Source: Theocolax elegans (lineage: Eukaryota > Arthropoda > Insecta > Hymenoptera > Cerocephalidae). Taken from it: 64,000 nt of DNA. The translations under genes were made by a program, and so were the position numbers. The notes below the pieces were generated by a model that searched no databases, was not told where the DNA came from, and was given only the letters and a program-made list of their open reading frames with translations. Numbering within the stretch: position 1 is the stretch's first letter; the number at the start of each line of letters is the position of its first letter. The stretch is from positions 4,053,448 through 4,117,447 of the forward strand of contig CM047430.1 in the NCBI GenBank assembly GCA_026168455.1, in the 5' to 3' direction. This document shows, piece by piece, positions 12,671 through 21,376 of the stretch.

Positions 12671-14040
12671 GAACTTTACGTTTAATGTTGTAAAACACCT
12701 TCAAGAAGGTGTACATTTTGGCAAGTATGGGTTCGGTCCGATCACAATTTTCCAATATTTTTATTTTAACTAAACCTATATTACATAATAACTTATTTAT
12801 CAATAGAATAATACTAATGAAGTTATTACATTAGAAAGTACTGAAATCAAAATGCAATTGTCAAGTATGGTGTATATTTTAATCACACTTTTAAAATTGT
12901 TGTACATAATTCGTAGAAAGTTGCCGCAATAGAAAGTACTGAAATCAAAATGGAATCGGCAAGTATTGCTTTTCAAAAATAAATATATTTTTCGAACTGA
13001 ATGTACTAATATTTTCTGAAAAATTCTATCTTACTCATTTATTTTTTTTTTAGTTACAGCAGAAAATACACAATTTTATAATAATATTCATTTGTGCAAA
13101 ATTAATTTATGGAAAAGTAATAAAACAGAAATTTTTCTCATTTTTATTCTTTTTAAATGAAATAATACTTGCACCACGCGTTGGTTTGCCTTATTACTTT
13201 TAATAAGTTATAATTAGCAATGCATAATATATTATATATGCACATATCAAGTTATTATAAATATTTTAAGGTAAGTTAATAGGTACAACATATCTAAATG
13301 ATTTTTAGTGACTCTCATAAGCCCTATATATATCATTACTGCAGATAATATTAATTTGTCAAACCGAATACAAGCACTTCATAATTATTATATAGTAAAA
13401 AAAAAATAGATACGATCCATTCCAACTAGAAATTCGTTTTATAGTTTAAAACATTAGAAATCTTTATTTTAACATTTTTTTAATCGTTAATCTACTTTCT
13501 TAAGTTAGTAAGAGAATATTCAAAATTACCTCGTGATACACCCAACGGTGGTGCAAGTATTATTTCATTTAAAAAGAATAAAAATGAGAAAAATTTCTGT
13601 TTTATTACTTTTCCATAAAGTAATTTTGCACAAATGAATATTATTATAAAATTGTGTATTTTCTGCTGTAACTAAAAAAAAAAAATAAATGAGTAAGATA
13701 GAATTTTTCAGAAAATATTAGTACATTCAGTTCGAAAAATATATTTATTTTTGAAAAGCAATACTTGCCGATTCCATTTTGATTTCAGTACTTTCTATTG
13801 CGGAAACTTTCTACGAATTATGTACAACAATTTTAAAAGTGTGATTAAAATATACACCATACTTGACAATTGCATTTTGATTTCAGTACTTTCTAATGTA
13901 ATAATTGATAAATAAGTTATTATGTAATATAGGTTTAGTTAAAATAAAAATATTGGAAAATTGTGATCGGACCGAACCCATACTTGCCAAAATGTACACC
14001 TTCTTGAAGGTGTTTTACAACATTAAACGTAAAGTTTTAT
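12671..14040. repeat. Large palindrome B (arms about 530 bp)
   Basis: 12671-13190 is the inverse of 13540-14040 with few mismatches, around a 350-bp centre. Each arm starts with the hairpin ACACCTTC-AA-GAAGGTGT and carries repeated 'gaaatcaaaatg...caagtat' modules about 100 bp apart, ending at ACCAACGGTGGTGCAAGTATT-like sequence near the centre. It is related to palindrome C at 42866-44618. Confidence 0.85.
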
Positions 14041-14579
14041 AGTAATAAATATTTATAAAAATACTTGTCAATTTCATTTTGATTTGTTTATTTTCTCTCT
14101 TTATCTCCGACATCTTCCTTTTATTTATTCATACAACTCGGTGATGACAATGGCTGAGGCTTTGTTATACATTGTTTACCTTTTTCCCTAACCTCTCTAA
14201 TACCACATGTCAACCTTACCTCTAACCTATCCCATACACTACATTTATTATTTACAAACTCTACTTATTTAGTTTAAACAATCATTTGATTCGTTATCAC
14301 TCTAATTTATAATCTTCCCTACAGGTAACGATGCCCAGGACCAGCAGGAGCCAGTGCCAAGGTGTCGCCAAACCACCAATGTAGGAGTTTCCCCTGACCC
14401 AGGAGGAGGTATCATCGGCATTTACACACAGGTAATGCACAGGCATTACCTGTGTTAGGTAAGATGTTCCTATCTTTGTTTTATTGCTATATATTAATAT
14501 TATATATTTGTGTTTCAGGTATTAAACAACGACCATGTTAAGATTTTATTTATTCATGTGAGGTATTTACTACCTCACA

Positions 14580-14591
14580 ATACCCCCCTCC
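14580..14591 (-). promoter_or_regulatory. Polypurine tract
   Basis: On the minus strand GGAGGGGGGTAT abuts the 3' LTR start TGTGAGG. This is the expected position and composition of the plus-strand primer of an LTR retrotransposon. Confidence 0.85.
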
Positions 14592-15101
14592 TAAGTCAGG
14601 ACACACTCCTACAAGGAATGTGGACTGCACTTACAGAATAATTGGCCAAAGCGATAATCATCACCGATCACACATAACCCATTAATACTCATTCATTCCA
14701 ACATCTGTCCTCATACTTCTGCCCAAAAAAAAATTTTAGCTTAAGATCATAAAAGAATTACCTACTAATAATAAATATATATATATATATATCTCAATAA
14801 AAAAAAATATAATATTAATAATAAAAAAAAAATCGTTCGTTACCATCCAATACTTACTATCATTCCTAAATTCCCTTATCCTAATACATCCTTCCATCTA
14901 TTCCATCATTCCATCTGTTCCATCATATCTACCATCATTATCTTCCTGAAAATTAAGGTTTTCCATCATTTTACGTCCTTCCATCTATTCCATCATTCCA
15001 TCTGTTCCATCATATCTACCATCATTATCTTCCTGAAAATTAAGGTTTACCTTCCTTTCTTATTTTTCCCTCATTACCATCATCTCTTCCTCTCCTCGGT
15101 C
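14592..15101. other. 3' non-coding region of the LTR element
   Basis: No credible ORF. Contains a direct repeat of about 87 bases ('cttccatctattccatcatt...' from 14891 and again from 14978) and A/T runs. Confidence 0.7.
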
Positions 15102-17350
15102 TCATTTGGATCGTCCCTGTAGGAGGGAAGCAATTATCTGCAGTTGCTCCTCCTGGGACAGTTCCATCAAGGCTTCCATCAGCCCAGCCCTCGAGGGTAC
15201 CGCGGTGGAAGGCCCTGGTTGTTCCTGAGAGCTGGGTGGTTCAGTTGCCCCGGTCCTCGGGCGTCGGAGGCGGGCAGAGAGTGTAGGAGGGGGACTCGGG
15301 ATGGTTACCGTCGGAGCCCTAACCTCCCTAGGTGGAGTTGGGGGTCTTGGTTCTTCCCCCAGTCCGGCGTATCTCGCGGGATTCACCTCCTTCAACCGCT
15401 GGATGTGGATCCGGCCACACCTGGGACACGAATGGGTTCGTATGCCTTTACGGCCGCAATTGCGGCAATACTCGTGTTCCAGGGGTCTTGGACACTGGAT
15501 GGCGAGGTGGCCGGTCTTCCAGCAAACAAAACATGAACCGAACGGGGGGTCCAACATAGTGTCTATCATCACCGGGTCCAGATCTCCAAATATTATGCCC
15601 TTCTTCGGTATCGGTTGGGGCACTGATACCTGAGGGGGAACCTTGGGTCCGTCATCCCAACGTGACACTTTTCGGGGAGTCTGCGGAGGTTCCTCCCACT
15701 CTTCCGGTGCACGCGGTGGGGACTTCCGTAGTCCTTTTTCTTCTTCTTTCTTCTTCTGGAGTTCTTCCCTCTCTTTTTTCAATCTCCTTATTTCTCTTTC
15801 TCTCCTTCTTTCTTCTTCCACGTGTCTATCCCATTCCTCCTTTTCTTTATTCTTCCGTTCTTGTTCCTCTCTTTCTCTTTTCTCCCTCCTCAGTTCTTCC
15901 TCCTCTCTCTCATTTTTCTTCCTTCTCAACTCTTCCTCTTCTCTCTCTCTTTTATTCCTTCTCAACTCTTCCTCCTCTCTCTCTTTTCTTCCTTCTCAAC
16001 TCTTCCTCTTCTCTCTCTCTTTTATTCCTTCTCAACTCTTCCTCCTCTCTCTCTTTTCTTTCTTCTCAACTCTTCCTCCTCTCTCTCCTCCTCGCGTTTC
16101 TTTTTCTCCTTCATCTCCTTCCTCTCTGCCTCTATCCTTTCCTCGTCGCGCCGACCGCGGAATTCCTCCCAAATCCTCTGGGCTTCCGCTCGTCTCCTCG
16201 CGTCCTCCCTCTCGAATATCCTCCTCTGTTCAAGGTAGCGAACTTGAACAGGGGGTTCTTCAGGAGATGCTGGTCGAGGAGGGCTGGGGATACTACTCAC
16301 GTAGTCGTCCATCGTGAGTTGACGGCGGGGATTGTATCTCCGCGCTCGGCGACGTGCGGAAAGGCTCCTTGGCTGGTTCCGATAGCTATCGTCGTAGACA
16401 GGGATCTCCCCCTGCTGGGGAGGTAATCCCCTGACTGTGGTGGTTTTCTCCACTTCCACTTTCCTTGGGAGTGGTGCCACCACAGCAGCCGGAGTCCCTC
16501 CCCGGACAGAGAGGTCCTCCTCGACGACTAGCCGTCCGTTAGTGAGGGCAGCGATCCCCTCTGGGGATTCTAGAAGAGCTCTATGGAGTTCCTCCACTGC
16601 CTCCATGCTCTCCCGTTCCTCCAGACTTATGGAAGCCACTCCCATGGTGCTAACCTCATACGTAGCTGGGGTTGGTGGCTTCCTTTTGGGGATTGCTCCC
16701 CTGGACCGGTCTATCCCATCATCCATCAGTAGGGATGAGGGGGTGGGGAGAGGCTCCGGAGTTTCCTTGCCGGACATAATGTCCAGCATTTTGTTCCGGT
16801 GTTCCCTCATCCTATCCGGGTGGTTTACTGGGGTTGGAGGTAATACTGATGGGTCCCATGGGTCAAAGTCCATGGACTGGTCCATCCGTGCCTCCTTCCC
16901 AACCTCCCCCTCAATCCAAGTGAGTCCCTCTTCCAACACATTCCTGGCCGTGGCCTGTTCAGGAAGGGTGGACTCTGGAGTTGGAGGGGCCGGGGTGGCC
17001 AACTCTGCCAACTCCTGTCCGTTTGGAAGAGGAACTTCCTTCAATATCCCGTCTTCAATGGTGTCCTTGCGTTGCGGTTGTCCTTCATTAAGAGGTTGGG
17101 GCACCGATAGAATTTCGGTGGCCCTCTCCCCCCCTCCAGATGAGGGCACGCCCGTAGTCGATGCTCCCGCCAGGGGAAGCACGTCCAAACGGACCCACCG
17201 CTCCTGGTCACCGGAGGGGCGACTGGGTTTAGTTGGAGGAGCGTGCAGCCATTGTACTAATAACTGGACGGCTTCCTCTTCCTCAGGACCCAGTGTCTCC
17301 CGGAGGTGTTCGACGGTGTGCACAGGTGACTTCGGGTGTTGACGTTCCAT
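15102..17350 (-). CDS. Gag-like accessory ORF downstream of pol (one frameshift)
   Basis: Two overlapping-register frames: 442 codons (17350-16022) and 287 codons (15965-15102). They are linked through an Arg/Glu-rich repeat of about 60-bp units (about 15880-16080), where a length change has shifted the frame. The N-terminal part is Pro/Glu-rich with no known domain. The middle is a highly charged, presumably helical REEEEL/RREK segment. The C-terminal part has a CCHC knuckle C-x2-C-x4-H-x4-C followed by C-x2-C...C-x2-C, as in nucleocapsids. Base composition is much more GC-rich than the neighbouring gag-pol. Many insect elements carry env here, but I see no signal peptide or membrane segment. 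It may be a second RNA-binding Gag or a captured ORF. Confidence 0.7.
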
Positions 17351-17449
17351 CTCAGATTCTGCAACAATAAAACAAATACCTTCATAGTACCATCACATAC
17401 TTACAACATCCTTAATAAATTTCCATCCATTCTTGTTGTCTCAACACTC

Positions 17450-20400
17450 TTATACACGGGAAGGGGCATATGGGATCAAATCTTTGACGTGCACCTTCGT
17501 GTCTTTTTTATTTTCGCGTCTCAATAAATAAACCGTTGGGGATAAGATCTTTACTATTTCATATGGACCTTCAAATTTTTCATGTAGCTTTGCTGTAAAT
17601 TTATCTGCTGCTTTTGAAAGTATATGCGTAGTTTTTGATACTAAATCTCCAACTTTAAATTCTACATGCTTTTTATTTTTATTATATTCCTTCATCTGTT
17701 TTTCTCTTGCTTCATCAAAGTGTTTTGAAACAATATCCCTCAATGCATCTAATCTCTTAGCGCGATCTAACCAGACTGTTGGGTCCAATTTCATTATGGG
17801 TTTCTTTCCTTCTACCTCTCTTCTTAGACTTTTCACCGGGTGTGGATTTCGTCCAAAATTTAGAAAGGCAGGGGAAACTTTTGTAGAAGATTGGACTGCG
17901 GTGTTAATTGCGTGGCGAAGTTCGTGGATATGTTCGTCCCAGCAACGATGATCGTTCTTTACGAACATGGCGATCATGGTATTTAGAGTCCTATTGCATC
18001 TTTCCACAGGGTTTGCTTGCGGGTGGTATGGTGGGGTTGTGACATGTTTGACTCCATATTCGTCCAGCATTGCCTTCAATACTTTGTTATCAAACTCTTT
18101 GCCATTGTCTGATAAAAAGTATTCCGGCGTTTCCCACCTAAAAAGGATTAGATCTTCTAATGCTTTTGCTACTGATTTTCCATCAGCTTTCCTAATTGGT
18201 TTAACTTCGATCCATTTTGTAAACAAATCTTGAAAAACGATCAAATATTTGTTTTGACTTTTACTGGGTGGAAATTCCATCAGGTCTGCTGCAACAATGC
18301 ACCACGGTCTATCAATTATTCTCATTCCCATCATTCCTTGTTGTCCACTTTGAGGTGTTTTGTAATGGTGGCATACTTGACATTTTTGTATGTATTTATT
18401 AATGTCGTGCCACATACCTTGCCAATAATAATCTCGTGCTAGACGATCATATGTCTTTTCTATACCTCCGTGTCTAACTAATGGTATGTCATGAGCTTCC
18501 TGCATTACTCTTTCACGATATTCTAGTGGTACTACTAATCTCCAAGTTTCCTCTCTATTTACGATAGGGTCAAGTAATTCATCATATCTATATCTATATA
18601 ACATTCCATCAATTATTCTCCAATTCTGAAATCTATCTGGAAATCTTTCTACATCATGTAACCTCTTAAAATACCATTCATCCTTTATTTCTTCAAATGC
18701 CGCTGCCTCCATAATATAAGCATCATCTCCATCATCGAACATTCGCGATAGCGCGTCGGGAACGTGGTTAAGAGCACCTTTTCTGTGTACTATCTCAAAG
18801 TCCCATTCCATCATTTCTAATGCCCATCGTGCTAGTCTACCCGTTGGTTCCTTTTTGTTCCTCAGCCATTTTAGTGCCATGTGATCTGTTATGACGGTGA
18901 AGTGATAACATTCGATGTAGGGTCTCAACTTTTTAATTGCCCACAGGACTGCTAGGCACTCCTTTTCTGAAGTTGAGTAGTTCCTTTCAGCATCGTTGAG
19001 GACCCTGCTTATGTATATTATCGGGTGTTCTCCATCATCAAAGTTTTGTGTAAGCATTGCACCAATAGCGTTGTTACTGGCATCCGTCTGTAGACAGAAG
19101 AGCTTAGTGAAGTCGGGACGAGCAAGTACTGGGGCTCGTGAAATAGCATCTTTTAATTTCTCAAAGGCTTCCTGTTGTTCCTGTTCCCACTTCCACTTCA
19201 CTGTTTTCCTCAATAGTTTTAGCAAAGGTATTTTCGTTTCCGAGTCTTTGTCTAGGAAACGTGAGTACCAACCTATCATCCCTAGAAATCTTCTTAATTG
19301 TTTAACGTCTTTTGGAGCAAGATAGTTTTTTATTGGTGCTATCTTCTCTTGATCTGGACGGAAACCCTCTTTATCCAGCACATAACCAAGGTAAGTGACG
19401 CTTGAACAGCAAAACTCGCATTTATCTCTGTTGACCCTTAAGCCATACTTTACCAGTTTCTTTAGTACTTCTTCTAACCAGCGCATGTGCTCCTCAAATG
19501 ACTCTGTGGCTATTATGATGTCATCGAGGTAACCAAACACATGTGGCACGTATTCTGGGCCAAACAGAGCATTGATAAGCCTTTGGAATGTCATTGGAGC
19601 ATTTGTTAAACCAAATGGCATGCGGGTAAATTGAAGAAGACCTTTTCCTGGAACTGAGAATGCGGTAAATCTTTTACTAGATTTATCCAGTGGTACTTGA
19701 TAGAACGCTTGGCGTAAATCAATTTTAGAGATATAATGTGCGTGTCTCATTCTGTCCAATATAGTATTCATGTTTGGTACAGGGTATGCGTCTCTTATAG
19801 TCTGCTTATTGAGGTCCCTATAATCTATACAGAATCTATAGGTTCCATCAGATTTCTTTACCATCACCGGAGCACTTGTATAATCACTAGCGGACCATTC
19901 TACTATTCCTTCATTCCATAATCTTTCCACTTCCTCATGTGCATTCTCAATCATTTTGGGTGACCATCTACGTAATTTGTGACGAACTGGTATTGATCCT
20001 GGTATAATTGCTATGTGGTGTTCTATTATGTTTGTCATCCCAGGTGATGCAGATGGGGGAGGTAGTATTTTAGATACTAACTTTTCCACCTTCTGTCTTT
20101 GTGGGTTTGACAATTCCGATATTCCTGCACATTCAGCAAAGATTACTGGATCTTCCTTGGACTCGTTACCATCATACGTTTTGTGCCATGGTCCTTCATG
20201 TACTCTCCATAGTCTATGTCTATGGCGTTCGTCGACATCCCATTTAGCGCAGAAGTCTTTACCCAATACTACATCATGTTCGAAAATTTCTTGTGCCTTC
20301 AATTCCAGTATTCCTATGTGTCCATCAACTTCAAGGTTTAATTTCAAAATTCCTATGGATTTATTGATTCCGCCATGAGCATTCTTCACATAGGAATCCG

Positions 20401-20629
20401 AGGGTAGAAGTCTATCTTTGAACTTCTCTACTACCCGCGGTCCTGCTACTGAAATCATTGCACCTGAATCCAACAATCCTCTAAATATATGTCCACCTAT
20501 ATTTAAGCGTACGAATCCTCTATTTTCTAAACTATTCTCTGCTACTATCTTTTCTATGTCTTCATCCTTCTTATTTACTTCATTCACCGTACCAGCATAA
20601 TCTTTCTTTTCATCTTTTTTATCAATTTC
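17450..20629 (-). CDS. pol: Pol: protease, reverse transcriptase, RNase H, integrase
   Basis: About 1,045 codons, uninterrupted. Aspartic protease LLDSGA (residues about 38-43). RT with FCIDYRDLN and YLDD (about 353), and MPFGLTNAP. RNase H TDAS (about 502), E in STSEKE, and an ITDH motif. Integrase HHCC finger (H...H, C-x2-C, about 705-740), then the DD35E core with D in AADLMEF, D in SDNGKEF and E in ANPVERCNR. A C-terminal GPY-type segment FEGPYE lies near 1009. Order PR-RT-RH-IN is that of Ty3/mdg4 elements. The frame upstream is open to a TAG at 20630-20632 and continues beyond it in the same frame as the 248-codon segment. The nominal first codon at 20587 is GTG, so translation must come from gag by recoding. 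Confidence 0.95.
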   Translation of the reverse strand, partial: EIDKKDEKKDYAGTVNEVNKKDEDIEKIVAENSLENRGFVRLNIGGHIFRGLLDSGAMISVAGPRVVEKFKDRLLPSDSYVKNAHGGINKSIGILKLNLEVDGHIGILELKAQEIFEHDVVLGKDFCAKWDVDERHRHRLWRVHEGPWHKTYDGNESKEDPVIFAECAGISELSNPQRQKVEKLVSKILPPPSASPGMTNIIEHHIAIIPGSIPVRHKLRRWSPKMIENAHEEVERLWNEGIVEWSASDYTSAPVMVKKSDGTYRFCIDYRDLNKQTIRDAYPVPNMNTILDRMRHAHYISKIDLRQAFYQVPLDKSSKRFTAFSVPGKGLLQFTRMPFGLTNAPMTFQRLINALFGPEYVPHVFGYLDDIIIATESFEEHMRWLEEVLKKLVKYGLRVNRDKCEFCCSSVTYLGYVLDKEGFRPDQEKIAPIKNYLAPKDVKQLRRFLGMIGWYSRFLDKDSETKIPLLKLLRKTVKWKWEQEQQEAFEKLKDAISRAPVLARPDFTKLFCLQTDASNNAIGAMLTQNFDDGEHPIIYISRVLNDAERNYSTSEKECLAVLWAIKKLRPYIECYHFTVITDHMALKWLRNKKEPTGRLARWALEMMEWDFEIVHRKGALNHVPDALSRMFDDGDDAYIMEAAAFEEIKDEWYFKRLHDVERFPDRFQNWRIIDGMLYRYRYDELLDPIVNREETWRLVVPLEYRERVMQEAHDIPLVRHGGIEKTYDRLARDYYWQGMWHDINKYIQKCQVCHHYKTPQSGQQGMMGMRIIDRPWCIVAADLMEFPPSKSQNKYLIVFQDLFTKWIEVKPIRKADGKSVAKALEDLILFRWETPEYFLSDNGKEFDNKVLKAMLDEYGVKHVTTPPYHPQANPVERCNRTLNTMIAMFVKNDHRCWDEHIHELRHAINTAVQSSTKVSPAFLNFGRNPHPVKSLRREVEGKKPIMKLDPTVWLDRAKRLDALRDIVSKHFDEAREKQMKEYNKNKKHVEFKVGDLVSKTTHILSKAADKFTAKLHEKFEGPYEIVKILSPTVYLLRRENKKDTKVHVKDLIPYAPSRV

Positions 20630-21376
20630 CTACACTCTGTTTTTTTTATCATCTATTTCCATTTCAATTTTCTTATCTTCGATTTTTGTCCACTTACTCC
20701 AATCTAGATCCCTATTATTACAGGCTGTGTGTTTATTTTCCGTTGATACTGTAGAGTTTCTAGTCATTGTCAAGTAACTAGGTTGTTTAGCTGTACTTCC
20801 ATCATGGTTTCTTGCATTAACCGTTGTACTTGATTTTTGATCGGTAGAATTCACATTTATCTGTTGAAATAAATCTTCAACTGCTGTAAGTAATGTTGGC
20901 ATCTTCTTGTAATCGGAGTTTTCTTCTTCTTCAAATATTCTCTTCATCTCTTCATTAGGCTTAACATAGTTCAGGGTGATCCTATCACACCCGGAATTGT
21001 TTTCACCGTCATTAGCTTCTTCCATAACTTTATTAACAACATTATTATTACTAACATCCTTCACTATTAATTTATTTTTCATTTCATTTCCTTCTTTTCT
21101 TTCTGGATTATTGCATGGTAGGTGCTTTGATTCTTCCGTCATCTTCATAAACATTTCATTCATCCTCTCCGACCAATCAACTTTCTTACTTTTCTTCCCT
21201 TCACTTCTTCTCTTCAATGCCTCATCTATAAGAGTCCATTTCTTCTCGGACAGTGTGTTCGAGTTTATTGTCTCTTGATGAATGTTTGGGATCCCTGTTG
21301 CTGTTGCTGAGGGGTTTTGGATCCCAATTGACCCCCAGCGTTGCCGTTTCCCCATGCTTGTTTTAACGGTATGCAT
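20630..21376 (-). CDS. Gag-Pol linker segment in the -1 frame, ending in TAG
   Basis: 248 codons in the same frame as pol and in the -1 frame relative to gag. It overlaps the gag end by 112 bases (21265-21376). The GGGAAAC slip site at 21346-21352 lies in the overlap, so expression is expected as a Gag-linker fusion rather than from its own ATG. Composition is Lys/Asn/Glu-rich with no recognised domain. The only barrier to the protease is one TAG at 20630-20632, either a decay mutation or a readthrough stop. Confidence 0.75.
   Translation of the reverse strand: MHTVKTSMGKRQRWGSIGIQNPSATATGIPNIHQETINSNTLSEKKWTLIDEALKRRSEGKKSKKVDWSERMNEMFMKMTEESKHLPCNNPERKEGNEMKNKLIVKDVSNNNVVNKVMEEANDGENNSGCDRITLNYVKPNEEMKRIFEEEENSDYKKMPTLLTAVEDLFQQINVNSTDQKSSTTVNARNHDGSTAKQPSYLTMTRNSTVSTENKHTACNNRDLDWSKWTKIEDKKIEMEIDDKKNRV

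Larger units (their letters stand above)
11001..14081. mobile_element. Nested insertion in the 3' LTR (hairpin block plus large palindrome)
   Basis: The 5' LTR reads straight through at 27832/27833, so this 3.08-kb unit is an insertion with a defined empty site. Only AT is duplicated at the ends. Its left end is a hairpin block (GGGCGC...GCGCCC then GCAAGTATG) related to 36800 and 63662. Its right end is a CAAGTATT module within a large palindrome. It contains a further nested element at 11553-12111. No ORF of note; non-autonomous. Confidence 0.8.
9544..14579 (-). repeat. 3' LTR (contains a 3.1-kb nested insertion)
   Basis: Aligns with 26376-28337 from TGTGACGTAGCG to CTACCTCACA. Net of the insertion at 11001-14081 it is about 1955 bases. 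The GC-richer block at 10560-10990 carries only overlapping short frames on both strands; these are present in both LTRs and look non-coding. The 69-codon minus frame at 10058-10267 is also shared by both LTRs, with no recognisable domain. Confidence 0.95.

Noticed and set aside
15643..16426. Long plus-strand frames of 224 and 254 codons, Leu/Ser/Phe-rich
   Set aside because: Antisense of the Glu/Arg-coding repeat of the minus-strand ORF; low-complexity shadow.
16437..17342. 301-codon plus-strand frame
   Set aside because: Shadow of the GC-rich minus-strand gag-like ORF; no domain.
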